Positions 9,065 through 17,814 of a DNA stretch of 46,309 nucleotides are shown in pieces (position 1 is the stretch's first letter; each line of letters opens with the position of its first letter). Below the pieces are notes generated by a model. That model ran no database searches. It had not been told where the DNA came from and saw only the letters and a list, made by a program, of their open reading frames with translations. The stretch spans positions 14,108 to 60,416 of the forward strand of contig JBBDQS010000002.1 in NCBI GenBank assembly GCA_040905805.1, in the 5' to 3' direction. This DNA comes from Egibacteraceae bacterium (GTDB lineage: Bacteria > Actinomycetota > Nitriliruptoria > Euzebyales > Egibacteraceae). Position numbers and translations under genes: made by a program.

Positions 9065-9865
9065 ATGTCGAGCACCTATACCGTCCACGTCGGGTCCTTC
9101 GAGGGCCCGTTCGACCTGCTGCTGGCGCTGATCGCGCGGCACAAGGTCGACATCTACGAGGTGTCGCTCGCCCAGATCACCGAGGACTACCTCGTCGTCC
9201 TGCGCGGCATGGACCGGTTCGACCTGGAGGTGGCCACCGAGTTCCTGGTCGTCGCGGCGACCCTGGTCGAGCTGAAGGCCGCCCGGCTGCTGCCGGGCGA
9301 GGACGACCCGGAGCTGGAGGAGCTCGCACTCGAGGCACGCGATCTGCTCTACGCCCGCCTGCTCGACTACCGGACCTTCAAGGAGGCGGCCGGCTTCCTG
9401 CGTGACCGGCTCGAAGCGCACGCCGGCTACGTGCCCCGCGACGTGGCGCTGGAAGAGCGCTTCGTCGGCATCACCCCGCAGGCGGCGCTCTCGATCACGC
9501 CGGCCCAGCTCGCCGAGCTCGCCGCACGGGCGCTGGCCGAGCAGCCGGAGCCAACCGTCGACACCACCCACCTGCAACCGGTGCACATGACCGTGCGCGA
9601 GGCTGCGGGCCTGCTCGCCGACGAGCTGGTGCGGGCGGGCGGCCGGGCGTCGTTCACGGAGCTGACCGCCGGCTGCCGACACCGTGTGGAGGTGATCGTC
9701 TGCTTCCTCGCCGTCCTGGAGCTCTACAAGCTCGAGCGCGTCGATCTGGAGCAGGCGGCGACCTTCGCGGAGCTGGCCGTCGTGTGGGTCGGGGGCGAGT
9801 ACGCCTCGGCACTCGACGAGATGGACGTCTACCGGGGCCACCGTGACCGGGAGGTCGACGCATGA
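9065..9865 (+). CDS. scpA: Segregation and condensation protein A (kleisin)
   Basis: ScpA is the kleisin subunit of the SMC-ScpA-ScpB condensin that organises and segregates the nucleoid. The 266-aa product starts with the typical YTVHVGSFEGPFDLLLALI and HKVDIYEVSLAQITEDYL and has the LVELKAARLLPG helix. The C-terminal winged-helix part (residues about 195-260) contains FTELTAGCRHRVEVIVCFLAVLEL. The ATG at 9,065 has homology from the first residues and is preceded by a -10 box rather than a ribosome site. The stop overlaps the scpB start (ATGA). Confidence 0.95.
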   Translation: MSSTYTVHVGSFEGPFDLLLALIARHKVDIYEVSLAQITEDYLVVLRGMDRFDLEVATEFLVVAATLVELKAARLLPGEDDPELEELALEARDLLYARLLDYRTFKEAAGFLRDRLEAHAGYVPRDVALEERFVGITPQAALSITPAQLAELAARALAEQPEPTVDTTHLQPVHMTVREAAGLLADELVRAGGRASFTELTAGCRHRVEVIVCFLAVLELYKLERVDLEQAATFAELAVVWVGGEYASALDEMDVYRGHRDREVDA

Positions 9866-10518
9866 CACCCGGTGAGGAGGAGCTGCTCGAGCCGGACCTG
9901 CGCAAGGCCCTGGAGGCGATCCTGCTGGTCGTGTCCGAGCCCGTGGAGCCCAACACCCTCGCCCAGGTCCTCGAGGCGCCCACGGAGGCGGTGACCGCCA
10001 CACTCCAGGCCCTGCGGGCCGAGTACGTCGACCAGGGCCGCGGGTTCGTGCTCCGCGAGGCCGGCGGTGGGTGGCGCCTGTACACCGATCCCGGAGCGGC
10101 GCTCTACGTCGAGCGGTTCGTGGCGCACGGCCGCTCGACCCGGTTGTCCCAGGCGGCTCTGGAGACCCTGGCGATCGTCGCGTACAAGCAGCCTGTCACG
10201 CGGGCGCAGATCTCCGAGATCCGCGGCGTGGACGCCGACGGCGCGGTGCGCTCGCTCGTGGGACGCGGCCTCATCACCGAGCTGGGACGCCAGGCGGTGC
10301 CCGGCCAGCCGCTCCTGTACGGCACGAGCCCCACGTTCCTGGAGCGCCTCGGCCTCACCGACATCGGCGAGCTGCCGGTGCTGCCGGCGCTGTCGCCCTC
10401 GGGTCCGCTGCCGGCCGAACCCGCGCCGGGCACCTACAAGACGGCTCGCCGCGAGCTCGATGCCCTGTCGGCCGGCGCCGGCGCCGACGACGACGACGAG
10501 GTCGACCGGGCGTCGTAG
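9862..10518 (+). CDS. scpB: Segregation and condensation protein B
   Basis: ScpB forms winged-helix dimers that bind ScpA in the condensin complex. The 218-aa product shows two winged-helix units: LRKALEAILLVVSEPVEPNTLAQVL at the start and LSQAALETLAIVAYKQPVTRAQI with EIRGVDADGAVRSLVGRGLI (about residues 95-140), which is the family signature. The C-terminus after residue 180 is Pro/Ala/Asp-rich and probably disordered. It overlaps scpA by 4 nt (ATGA). Confidence 0.95.
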   Translation: MTPGEEELLEPDLRKALEAILLVVSEPVEPNTLAQVLEAPTEAVTATLQALRAEYVDQGRGFVLREAGGGWRLYTDPGAALYVERFVAHGRSTRLSQAALETLAIVAYKQPVTRAQISEIRGVDADGAVRSLVGRGLITELGRQAVPGQPLLYGTSPTFLERLGLTDIGELPVLPALSPSGPLPAEPAPGTYKTARRELDALSAGAGADDDDEVDRAS

Positions 10519-10571
10519 GCGCACGGCAGCGCGCCCCCTGACGTCGGTGCAGCCCACGCCTCCGGCTCACG

Positions 10572-10577
10572 GTAAGG
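10572..10577 (+). promoter_or_regulatory. -10 box for the pseudouridine synthase gene
   Basis: TAAGGT ends 7 nt before the GTG at 10,585 and no ribosome site intervenes. The spacing fits a leaderless transcript starting at the GTG. Confidence 0.45.
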
Positions 10578-10584
10578 TCACCTC

Positions 10585-11376
10585 GTGAACCAAGAACAGC
10601 GCAAACCTGAGCGGGTCCAGAAGATCCTGGCCGCGGCCGGGCTCGGCAGCCGGCGCGCGTGCGAGGAGCTGATCGCCGCGGGCCGCGTGGCCGTGGACGG
10701 GCGGCCGATCACCCTCGGCGGCAAGGCGGATCCGACCCAGCAGGTCATCACCGTCGACGGTGAGCGCGTGGCCACCAACCCCGACCTGGTGCACTTCATG
10801 CTGAACAAGCCCCTCGGGGTGGTGACGACGGTCAGCGACCCGCAGGGCCGGCCCACCGTGATGGACCTCGTCCCGGAGAACCCACGGGTCTACCCGGTGG
10901 GCCGCCTGGACCAGGACACCGAGGGCCTGCTGCTGCTCACCAACGACGGCGAGCTGGCGAACCGCCTCGCTCATCCCCGCTACGAGATCGAGAAGACCTA
11001 CGTCGCCCAGGTCCGCGGCCAGCTCCGCCGCCGCGCCACCCGCATGCTGCTCGACGGCGTCGAGCTCGAGGACGGTCCCGCGCGGGCGCGGTCGGTGCGC
11101 GAGCTCGGGTCCGCCGCCGACCGGACGCTCGTCGAGCTGGTCCTGGCCGAGGGCCGCAAGCGCGAGGTCCGTCGGATGCTCGCGGCGGTGGGCATCCCCG
11201 TCGAACGGCTCGCCCGGGTGAAGCTCGGGCCGCTGGCCCTCGGTGACATGTCTCCGGGCAAGCACCGTCCGCTCACCGGCGGCGAGATCCGCGGCCTGTA
11301 CAAGGCGGTCGGCCTCGGCAAGCCAGAGCGCTCCGCCGAAGCCGAAGCGCGCGCTCGCAGCGGAGGGGGTCGGTGA
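10585..11376 (+). CDS. rluB: rRNA pseudouridine synthase, RluB type
   Basis: The 263-aa product has an N-terminal S4 RNA-binding domain (RVQKILAAAGLGSRRACEEL) and the RsuA/RluB/E/F catalytic domain. The catalytic Asp lies in the motif VGRLDQDTEGLLLLTNDG (about residues 109-126). Homologues isomerise a uridine in 23S rRNA near helix 89. Late motifs EGRKREVRRML and VERLARVKLGPL are intact. A GTG start fits the onset of homology and the nearby -10 box. The TGA overlaps the start of aroH. Confidence 0.92.
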   Translation: MNQEQRKPERVQKILAAAGLGSRRACEELIAAGRVAVDGRPITLGGKADPTQQVITVDGERVATNPDLVHFMLNKPLGVVTTVSDPQGRPTVMDLVPENPRVYPVGRLDQDTEGLLLLTNDGELANRLAHPRYEIEKTYVAQVRGQLRRRATRMLLDGVELEDGPARARSVRELGSAADRTLVELVLAEGRKREVRRMLAAVGIPVERLARVKLGPLALGDMSPGKHRPLTGGEIRGLYKAVGLGKPERSAEAEARARSGGGR

Positions 11377-11747
11377 CGGCCCAGCTCGGCGCCCTGCGGG
11401 GCGCCACGACCCTGGACGCCGACACCCGCGAGGAGATTCTCGCGCGCACGGCCGAGCTGCTCGAGACGCTGATGGTGCGCAACGGCCTCACCAGCGACGA
11501 TGTCGTGAGCCTGGTGTTCACGGCGACAGGCGACGTGACCGCCGAGTTCCCGGCGGCCGCCGTGCGGGAGGCGGGTATCTCGGACGTCCCGATGCTGTGC
11601 GCACGCGAGCTGGAGATCGACGCGGGCTCCAACGTCCCCCTCTGCATCCGGGTCATGGCCCACGTCTACACCGACCGTCCGCGCCCAGACCGCCGCCATG
11701 TGTACCTGCGGGGCGCGCGCCAGCTGCGCCACGACCTGCCGGAGTAG
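11373..11747 (+). CDS. aroH: Chorismate mutase, AroH type
   Basis: The enzyme converts chorismate to prephenate. The 124-aa product has the trimeric AroH fold signature: LRGATTLDADTREEIL at the start, VVSLVFTATGDVTAEFPA, VPMLCARELEI, LCIRVMAHVYTDRP and RHVYLRGARQLRHDL at the end. The active-site Arg residues (in LRGATT and IRVM) and the Glu/Cys segment are visible. The GTG at 11,373 overlaps the upstream TGA by 4 nt. tyrA follows 4 nt after its stop, so the two tyrosine-branch enzymes are coupled. Confidence 0.94.
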   Translation: MTAQLGALRGATTLDADTREEILARTAELLETLMVRNGLTSDDVVSLVFTATGDVTAEFPAAAVREAGISDVPMLCARELEIDAGSNVPLCIRVMAHVYTDRPRPDRRHVYLRGARQLRHDLPE

Positions 11748-11751
11748 GCGC

Positions 11752-12864
11752 ATGGCATCCGAGCCCCTGCGCGTGGGCATCATCGGCACCGGCCTGATCG
11801 GGGCCTCGCTCGGTCTCGCGCTCAACCGGCTGGACGACATGGGCGAGGTCGCCGGGTACGACCGCGACCCGGGCGAGCTGGCCGAGGCGACCCGGCTGGG
11901 GGCGATCACGCGGGCGGCGACCTCGGCTGCGGACGCCGCCACCGGATGTGACGTCGTCATCCTGGCCGTCCCGGTGTCCGCCGTGCCCGCCGTGGCAGCC
12001 GACGTGGCACCGGCGCTGAAGCCAGGGTCGATCCTGACCGATGTGGCGAGCGTCAAGGCCCGGGTGGTGGAGGCGCTGCAATGCGCCGCGCCTGACGACG
12101 TCCATGTCGTCGGCGGCCACCCCATGGCCGGTTCCGCCGAGGGCGGGGCCGCCCACGCGTCCGCCGACCTGTTCGTCGGCGCGACATACCTGCTGACCCC
12201 GACCACCCACACCGATCCGGAGGCCTACCGCCGCCTGCACGCCCTGGTCGCCCGCCTGGGCTCGCGGGTGCTGGCGGTGCACCCCTCACGCCACGACGTG
12301 CTCGTGGCGGTGGTGAGCCACCTGCCGCAGCTGGCGGCGACGACGCTCATGAACCTGGCAGCCGAGCGCGCGCGCAACGAGCATGCCGAGCTGCTGCTGC
12401 TGGCCGCCGGGGGGTTCCGCGACGCGACCCGGGTCGCGGCCAGCAACCCGGACCTGTGGTTGGACATCTGTGCGGAGAACCGGGACGCGATCGTGGCTGT
12501 GCTCGACGACTACGGCGAACGGATCACGGGGCTGCGCACGGTGCTCGCCGGTGCGGACGACGACGGCCTGCGCCACACCCTCGGAGAGGCCCGCGAAGCG
12601 CGGCGCTCGCTGCCCGGCAAGGAGACCGTGACGGGGCGGCTGGTGGAGCTGCGCCTGTCGATCCCCGACCGCCCGGGAGTGTTTGCCGAGGTGACCACCA
12701 CCGTGGGCCTGGCCGGGGTCAACATCGAGGACATCGGGATCGAGCACGCCCCCGAGGGGGGGCGGGGCCTGCTGCGACTCGCGATCCTCGGGCCGAGCAA
12801 CGCCGCCAAGGCCCACACGGCGCTGGCGGCCATCGGCTACGAGGTGCTGGAGTACGAACCGTGA
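11752..12864 (+). CDS. tyrA: Prephenate dehydrogenase with ACT domain
   Basis: The enzyme oxidises prephenate to 4-hydroxyphenylpyruvate in tyrosine synthesis. The 370-aa product has an N-terminal Rossmann motif VGIIGTGLIGASLGLAL, the conserved LTDVASVKA and GGHPMAGSAEGG segments, and a helical C-terminal dimer domain with SHLPQLAATTLMNLA. Residues about 300-370 form an ACT domain (ELRLSIPDRPGVFAEVTT), suggesting feedback control by an amino acid. The ATG at 11,752 is used because it directly precedes EPLRVGIIG. Confidence 0.93.
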   Translation: MASEPLRVGIIGTGLIGASLGLALNRLDDMGEVAGYDRDPGELAEATRLGAITRAATSAADAATGCDVVILAVPVSAVPAVAADVAPALKPGSILTDVASVKARVVEALQCAAPDDVHVVGGHPMAGSAEGGAAHASADLFVGATYLLTPTTHTDPEAYRRLHALVARLGSRVLAVHPSRHDVLVAVVSHLPQLAATTLMNLAAERARNEHAELLLLAAGGFRDATRVAASNPDLWLDICAENRDAIVAVLDDYGERITGLRTVLAGADDDGLRHTLGEAREARRSLPGKETVTGRLVELRLSIPDRPGVFAEVTTTVGLAGVNIEDIGIEHAPEGGRGLLRLAILGPSNAAKAHTALAAIGYEVLEYEP

Positions 12865-12880
12865 CCTCCCCCGCACCTCG

Positions 12881-14158
12881 ATGATCGCGGTCGAGGTCCT
12901 GCCCTCTGGCCCGGTGGTCGGCGAGCTGGCCGCACCCACCAGCAAGAGCATCACCAACCGGGCGCTGGTGGCCGCTGCCCTCGCCGAGGGGACCAGCGTC
13001 GTGCGCGACCCCCTGGACAGCGACGACTCCGACGCGATGCGCCGGGCCGTCGCGGCCTTCGGCGCGACGGTGGTCTCCCGGCCCGGGGCCTGGCAGGTCA
13101 CCGGGACGGCGGGTCGGCTGACCTCGCCGGCGCAGCCGGTCTCGGCGGGGCTGTCCGGCACGACGATGCGCTTCGTGGCAGGGCTGGCGGCGCTGGCGCC
13201 GAACGGGGCGACGATCACGGGGGCGGCGCCGCTCCTGCGCCGGCCGATCGGCCCGCTGGTCACCGCGTTCGGCCGGCTCGGGGCCGCGCTTCGTGACGAC
13301 GCCGGCTACCCGCCGGTGGTCGCCGCGGGGGGCGGGCTGGCCGGCGGGCCCGTGCAGGTCGACGGGACCGGGTCCAGCCAGTTCGCCAGCGGGGTGCTGC
13401 TCGTGGCGCCCTACGCCCGCGCCGACGTGACCGTCGGGGTGCACGGGGCGACCGCGAGCGGGTACATCGACCTCACCGCGGACGTGATGCGGGCGTTCGG
13501 CGCCGAGGTCGAGCGCGAGGACCAGTCCCGATGGCGGGTGACCGCCGGGCGGGGCTACGCCGCCCGCGACCACCGCGTCGAGTACGACGCCAGCGCCGCC
13601 GCCCACCTGCTCGCGATGGCGGCAGCCACCGGCGGCGCCGTGACGGTGCGCAACGCCACCCCCGGCTCCCGCCAGCCCGACGCGGCGTTGACCGACGTGC
13701 TGGCTGCGATGGGCTGCACCGTGGAGCGCTCAGGGGACACGCTCACCCTGACCGGACCGCGCGCGCTCAACCCCGTCCACGTCGATCTCGGCGCCATGCC
13801 CGACCAGGTCACCACGGTGGCGGTGCTGGCCGCGCTCGCTCAGGGCACCACCACGATCACCGGGGTTGCCGTCAGCCGCGGGCACGAGACCGACCGTCTG
13901 GCGGCACTGGCCCACGAGCTCGGTGCGGTCGGTGTGCGCGTCGAGGAACGCCCGGACGGCCTGGCGGTGCACGGCGGCACCGCCGCCGGCCCCGCGCGCC
14001 TGGCCACCCACGACGACCACCGCCTGGCGATGGCCTTCGCCGCGTTGGCGGCCCGGGTGCCCGCCGTGGTGATCGAGGACGCGCAGTGCGTCGGCAAGAC
14101 CTACCCGGCCTTCTGGGCCGACCTGCGCGGCCTGGGTGTGCGGTGGCGCGAACGATGA
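12881..14158 (+). CDS. aroA: 3-phosphoshikimate 1-carboxyvinyltransferase (EPSP synthase)
   Basis: The enzyme joins shikimate 3-phosphate and PEP in the shikimate pathway. The 425-aa product has the substrate-binding start APTSKSITNRALVAAALAEG, the PEP-loop SGTTMRFVAGLAAL (the LSGTTMRF form, in place of the LGNAGTAMR form of enterobacterial enzymes), SSQFASGVLLVAPY, and the C-terminal EVKETDR-equivalent SRGHETDRLAAL, plus DDHRLAMAFA. The start at 12,881 lies 17 nt after tyrA with no clear ribosome site. The gene overlaps cmk at ATGA. Together with aroH and tyrA it makes a three-gene aromatic island inside a chromosome-segregation and ribosome-assembly operon. Confidence 0.94.
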   Translation: MIAVEVLPSGPVVGELAAPTSKSITNRALVAAALAEGTSVVRDPLDSDDSDAMRRAVAAFGATVVSRPGAWQVTGTAGRLTSPAQPVSAGLSGTTMRFVAGLAALAPNGATITGAAPLLRRPIGPLVTAFGRLGAALRDDAGYPPVVAAGGGLAGGPVQVDGTGSSQFASGVLLVAPYARADVTVGVHGATASGYIDLTADVMRAFGAEVEREDQSRWRVTAGRGYAARDHRVEYDASAAAHLLAMAAATGGAVTVRNATPGSRQPDAALTDVLAAMGCTVERSGDTLTLTGPRALNPVHVDLGAMPDQVTTVAVLAALAQGTTTITGVAVSRGHETDRLAALAHELGAVGVRVEERPDGLAVHGGTAAGPARLATHDDHRLAMAFAALAARVPAVVIEDAQCVGKTYPAFWADLRGLGVRWRER

Positions 14159-14847
14159 GCGGTCACCCGGGCCCGGCCGTGGTGGCCATCGACGGGCCGG
14201 CCGCCTCGGGCAAGTCCACCGTCGCCGCGGCGTTGGCCGATCGGCTCGGCGTGCCCCACGTGGATACCGGGGCCTTCTACCGCGCGGCCACGCTGCTGGT
14301 GCTGCGGGCCGGGGTGGACCCGGATGACGCGGACGCCTGCACCGCCCTGTTGGCAGGTGTGACCATCTCGCGCACCGGGGGGCGGACGCGCATCGACGGC
14401 GAGGACGTGGAGGAGGCCATCCGCGGGCCTGCCGTGACCGCGATGGTCTCCGCCGTGTCCGGGCACCCTGCGCTCAGAACCGCCCTGCTGGCCTTGCAGC
14501 GCGACGCCATCGGCGGGGAGGGCGGGGTCGTGGAGGGACGCGATGCGGGTACGGTGGTGGTACCCCACGCGATACTCAAGGTGTGGCTGACCGCCACACC
14601 GGAGGAGCGCGCCAGCCGCCGGGCAGCCCAGCTCGGCCAGACCGACCCCCAGGTGGTCGCCGCGCACGCCGCCGACATCGCCCAGCGCGACGCGGCGGAC
14701 GCTGCCCGGATGGTCCGGGCCGCCGACGCGGTCGAGCTCGACACGACGGGGCGCAGCGTCGCCGTGATCGTCGAGGAGCTCGTCGCCCTGCTGCCGTCAT
14801 CACCGCCAGCACCCCTTCCCCCCAGCCCGACCGAGGAGCAGCCGTGA
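14155..14847 (+). CDS. cmk: Cytidylate kinase
   Basis: The enzyme phosphorylates CMP and dCMP with ATP. The 230-aa product shows the Walker A motif IDGPAASGKSTVA (about residues 13-25), the CMP-binding VDTGAFYRAATL, GRDAGTVVVPHA in place of the usual GRDIGTVV, and LTATPEERASRRAAQL in the lid region. The final 20 residues are Pro-rich and lie outside the fold. The gene overlaps aroA by 4 nt and der by 4 nt (GTGA), so translation is probably coupled along the run. Confidence 0.94.
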   Translation: MSGHPGPAVVAIDGPAASGKSTVAAALADRLGVPHVDTGAFYRAATLLVLRAGVDPDDADACTALLAGVTISRTGGRTRIDGEDVEEAIRGPAVTAMVSAVSGHPALRTALLALQRDAIGGEGGVVEGRDAGTVVVPHAILKVWLTATPEERASRRAAQLGQTDPQVVAAHAADIAQRDAADAARMVRAADAVELDTTGRSVAVIVEELVALLPSSPPAPLPPSPTEEQP

Positions 14848-16247
14848 CCGCGGACCCCCGCAGCGCCGCCCGTGCGCGTCACATCGTCGAGGCCGCCCTC
14901 CCGGTCGTCGCGATCGTCGGGCGTCCCAACGTCGGCAAGTCGACCCTCGTCAACCGCGTCGTCGGGCGGCGCGACGCGATCGTGGAGGAGCGCCCGGGGG
15001 TCACCCGGGATCGCACGACGCACACCGCGGAGTGGGATCGCCGGCGCTTCACCATCGTGGACACCGGCGGGTGGATGCCGACCCGCGCCCGCGCGTCGCG
15101 CTTGGACGACGCCGTGGCCGCGCAGGCGGAGACGGCGGTCGCCGAGGCGGACCTGATCGCCTTCGTCGTCGATGCCGCGGTCGGCATCACCGAGGAGGAC
15201 GCCGAGATCGCGGGGTGGCTGCGCGCTGCGGGTCACGCCGTGCTGCTCGTGGCGAACAAGGTCGACAACCTCGGTGGGCGGCCGAGCATCGAGCTCGCCG
15301 AGCTGTACGGGCTCGGTCTCGGCGACCCGGTGCCCGTGAGCGCCCTGCACGGACGCGGGTCGGGTGACCTGCTCGACGACTTCGTGACCCGCCTCGAGGC
15401 GGTGGGGGCGTTCGCCCGCATGCCCGCCCCCGGCACGGAAGCCGCGGGCGTGGCGCTGATCGGGCGGCCCAACGTCGGCAAGTCGTCGCTGTTCAATCGG
15501 CTGTTGGGCGAGGAGCGCACGATCGTGGACGACCGGCCCGGCACGACGCGCGACGCGGTCGACACCGTCGTGGCCCTGCCGGACGGGACCGCCTATCGCT
15601 TCGTCGACACGGCGGGCCTGCGGCGGCGGGCCAAGGCCCACCGGCACGGTGACGCGACCGAGTACTACTCCACCCTGCGCACGGTGCAGGCACTCGATGC
15701 CGCGGCGGTGGCGCTGCTGGTCCTCGACGCGGGCGAGCCGGTCGGGGAGCAGGAGCAGAAGCTCGCGCGACAGGTGCTGGACGCGGGCCGCGCCCTCGTG
15801 CTCGTGCTGAACAAGTGGGACCTCGTCGACGAGTACCGGCGCGAGATGCTCGAACGGGAGCGCGATCGCAAGCTGTCCTTCATCGACTACGCGCCGCTGG
15901 TGCGGACGTCTGCAGCGACGGGCCGTGGCGTTGATCGGCTGCTCCCCGCCGTGGGTGCCGCGCTCGAGCAGTGGAACCGCCGCATCCCCACCGCACGGCT
16001 GAACCAGTGGCTGGCCGACGCGGTGGCGGCCCACCCGCCGCCCCTGCACGTCGGACGGGCGGTGCGCGTGCGCTACGTGACGCAGGTCGCGAGCGGCCCA
16101 CCGCGGTTCCGGCTGTTCACCACCGGGGAGCTGTCACCCGGGTACGTGCGGTACCTGGAACGCCGGCTCCGGGAGTCCTTCGGGTTCGCCGGGACCCCGC
16201 TGGACATCGCGGTGCGGGTCCGCACCCGCTGGGAGGACCGCAGCTGA
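14844..16247 (+). CDS. der: Ribosome-assembly GTPase Der (EngA)
   Basis: Der is a double GTPase needed for 50S subunit maturation. Two G domains are visible in the 467-aa product. The first has VGRPNVGKSTLVNR (about residue 32), DTGGW and NKVDN; the second has IGRPNVGKSSLFNR (about residue 210), DTAGLRRRAK and NKWDLVDE. The C-terminal KH-like domain (residues about 375-460) ends FGFAGTPLDIAVRVR. The GTG at 14,844 has GAGGAGC about 6 nt upstream. It closes the long forward block; a structured repeat lies between it and the convergent next gene. Confidence 0.96.
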   Translation: MTADPRSAARARHIVEAALPVVAIVGRPNVGKSTLVNRVVGRRDAIVEERPGVTRDRTTHTAEWDRRRFTIVDTGGWMPTRARASRLDDAVAAQAETAVAEADLIAFVVDAAVGITEEDAEIAGWLRAAGHAVLLVANKVDNLGGRPSIELAELYGLGLGDPVPVSALHGRGSGDLLDDFVTRLEAVGAFARMPAPGTEAAGVALIGRPNVGKSSLFNRLLGEERTIVDDRPGTTRDAVDTVVALPDGTAYRFVDTAGLRRRAKAHRHGDATEYYSTLRTVQALDAAAVALLVLDAGEPVGEQEQKLARQVLDAGRALVLVLNKWDLVDEYRREMLERERDRKLSFIDYAPLVRTSAATGRGVDRLLPAVGAALEQWNRRIPTARLNQWLADAVAAHPPPLHVGRAVRVRYVTQVASGPPRFRLFTTGELSPGYVRYLERRLRESFGFAGTPLDIAVRVRTRWEDRS

Positions 16248-16261
16248 CGGGTCAGCATCCC

Positions 16262-16340
16262 ATGGCGGTCGCTGCGCGACCGCCACACCCGGCACAGCAG
16301 AGAACCGCCCTCGCAAGCTCGGGCGATTCACGAGTCAGAC
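16262..16340 (+). repeat. Structured intergenic repeat, copy A
   Basis: About 79 bp between the stop of der and the stop of the convergent surface-protein gene. It has two stem-loops: the first with arms GGCGGTCGC/GCGACCGCC around a 3-nt loop (16,264-16,284), the second with arms GAACCGCCC/GGGCGATTC around the 10-nt loop TCGCAAGCTC (one mismatch). Copies B and C elsewhere in the window share about 85-90% of the bases by eye. Its right end includes the TGA stop of the minus-strand neighbour. A bidirectional terminator or a REP-like element is likely. Confidence 0.8.
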
Positions 16341-17051
16341 GACCTCGTCGCCGCAGTCGGGGTCGCCCTCCCATCGCAGGGTCGGCGCTTGCTCATCACC
16401 GGCCTCCACGGAGGAGAACGTGAGTGCGGCGGAAGCCTCCGACGGGGCGATCACGACCGCGAACGGCGTGCCGGCCGGAGCCAGCTCCCCCGAGGCCCAG
16501 GCGCGGTAGGCGGCGCTGACGTCCCAGAGCAGGCGGCCGGGGCTTCCGTCGGTGACCGCGACCGCTCGCAGTTTGTCGTCCACGCTGACCTCGGCGACCT
16601 CGTCGCCGTCCTCCAGGGGACCGCGGATGGTGGCGGCGTACACGCCGAGCTCCGTGGCGTCGCCCGCCTCCATGTGCACCTGGAGCTCGGCGGCGGCCAC
16701 ACAGTCGGGAGTGCCGTCGATGAGCGGGAAGACGGTGACGGCCACGTCACCTCCCCCGCTGATGGCCAGGCTCTCGCCGGCGGCCTGGCTGACCACGCCG
16801 TCTCGGACGACGAAGTCGGCCGTCGCACGAGCGTGCCCGTCCTCGACCGGCCCCGTGGGGACCTCGCCGCCGGGCTCGGTCGGCTCGGCACCCTCGCCGT
16901 CGTCGGGTTCCCCCTCGTCATCCGCGGCGTCACCGAACACCAGGCTGTTGGAGACGGCATCGATGGTCATCGGCACCGCCACCAGCACGACCACGCCACA
17001 CGCGCCCAGTGCCACGACCCACCGGACGACCCGCCATACCTGTGCACTCAT
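16335..17051 (-). CDS. Membrane-anchored extracellular protein, DNRLRE-like domain
   Basis: The 238-aa product has one hydrophobic segment at about 9-30 and then an acidic Asp/Glu/Pro/Gly linker (residues 38-70). The rest is probably outside the cell. Residues about 75-235 resemble DNRLRE-type beta-sandwich domains found on surface and wall proteins: DVSAAYRAWASGELAPAGTP, FAVVIAPSE, LTFSSVEAGDEQAPTLRWE at the C-terminus. The match is by pattern only. A strong GGGAGG lies 5 nt before the ATG, and TACCCT (17,073-17,068, minus strand) is a likely -10. The stop lies inside repeat copy A. Ligand unknown. Confidence 0.65.
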   Translation of the reverse strand: MSAQVWRVVRWVVALGACGVVVLVAVPMTIDAVSNSLVFGDAADDEGEPDDGEGAEPTEPGGEVPTGPVEDGHARATADFVVRDGVVSQAAGESLAISGGGDVAVTVFPLIDGTPDCVAAAELQVHMEAGDATELGVYAATIRGPLEDGDEVAEVSVDDKLRAVAVTDGSPGRLLWDVSAAYRAWASGELAPAGTPFAVVIAPSEASAALTFSSVEAGDEQAPTLRWEGDPDCGDEVV

Positions 17052-17206
17052 GTGACCTCCCGCATGCAGGGTAGTCCACGCGCTGGGCGACGCGGTCCAG
17101 GTGACGTGCCGAGCCCGCCAGGCGGGGGTGTGTGTGACCGTGGCTGACGGGGAAGGGTTGCCGTGTCCAGCAGTCGAGCGCCTGTCCTGACCTGATCGGA
17201 GCGCCG

Positions 17207-17365
17207 GTGATCGTCCTTGGCATCATCCTCATCCTGCTCACAGCTCTCCTCGACGTCCCATCGGTCCTCTACACGATCGGGATCGTCCTGGTCGTCGTCG
17301 GTGTCATCCTGTGGATCCTCGGCTCGATGGGTCGAGCCGTCGGGGGGCGACGCCACTACTGGTAG
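17207..17365 (+). CDS. Small membrane protein, DUF6131 family
   Basis: This 52-aa ORF starts GTG at 17,207 with GGAG 5 nt upstream and ends TAG at 17,363-17,365. It has two hydrophobic segments (about residues 2-16 and 22-39), IVLVVVGVILWILGSMGRAV, and the C-terminal GGRRHYW. That pattern of two hydrophobic helices ending in GSxGRAVGGRRHYY/W is characteristic of the short actinobacterial DUF6131 proteins. Function is unknown. The gene stands alone between two other transcription units. Confidence 0.8.
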   Translation: MIVLGIILILLTALLDVPSVLYTIGIVLVVVGVILWILGSMGRAVGGRRHYW

Positions 17366-17560
17366 CCGATGACGCGCCGGGGGTTCGGTCGGCCACTTGC
17401 AGGGTGCTGAGTTCATGGCACCCGCTCCTTCGGGGGTGAGCATCCTCCCCCGATCGGGGAATCTGATGAACAATCCCCAAACCTGTTCACCGCGCGCGGT
17501 TGCCGACCGAGGAAGAACGGCTACCATCACACCGGTCCACGAAATCTGAGATGCGTTTTC
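17366..17560 (+). promoter_or_regulatory. Structured intergenic region with a promoter for the decayed sortase gene
   Basis: No gene is visible. The stretch holds an inverted repeat GGGTGC-N10-GCACCC (17,402-17,423), the perfect palindromes CCCCGATCGGGG (17,448-17,459) and ACCGCGCGCGGT (17,489-17,500), and a plausible promoter: TTGCCG at 17,500-17,505, a 16-nt spacer and TACCAT at 17,522-17,527. An ATG at 17,552 opens only six codons (MRFRFR). The density of palindromes suggests former regulatory sites for the damaged genes downstream. Confidence 0.4.
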
Positions 17561-17814
17561 GCTTTCGGTGACTCGCCGTCCCATCCCATTTGGACTGGTC
17601 GGCCAACGTGTGAGCCGCGACATGCGACTCCATGAGCAGGGGAGTCGGCGGTCCCGCCTCCATCGGCGCCACCGAGTCGACCATGCGTCGCGCTTGGAAA
17701 CCCCTGGAATGGATTCCGCATGTCCGTACGGCGACCGAGCCCGGCACGGCTGGTGCTTGGAGCGCGTGCCGGCGCTGCGACAAGCGCTCGTCCCCCCCGG
17801 GCGTCCGCAACGTC

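Noticed and set aside
14277-16049. 590-codon minus-strand ORF
   Set aside because: It is antisense to cmk and der.
17048-17623. 191-codon minus-strand ORF
   Set aside because: It lies opposite the DUF6131 gene and has no domain or good start signal.
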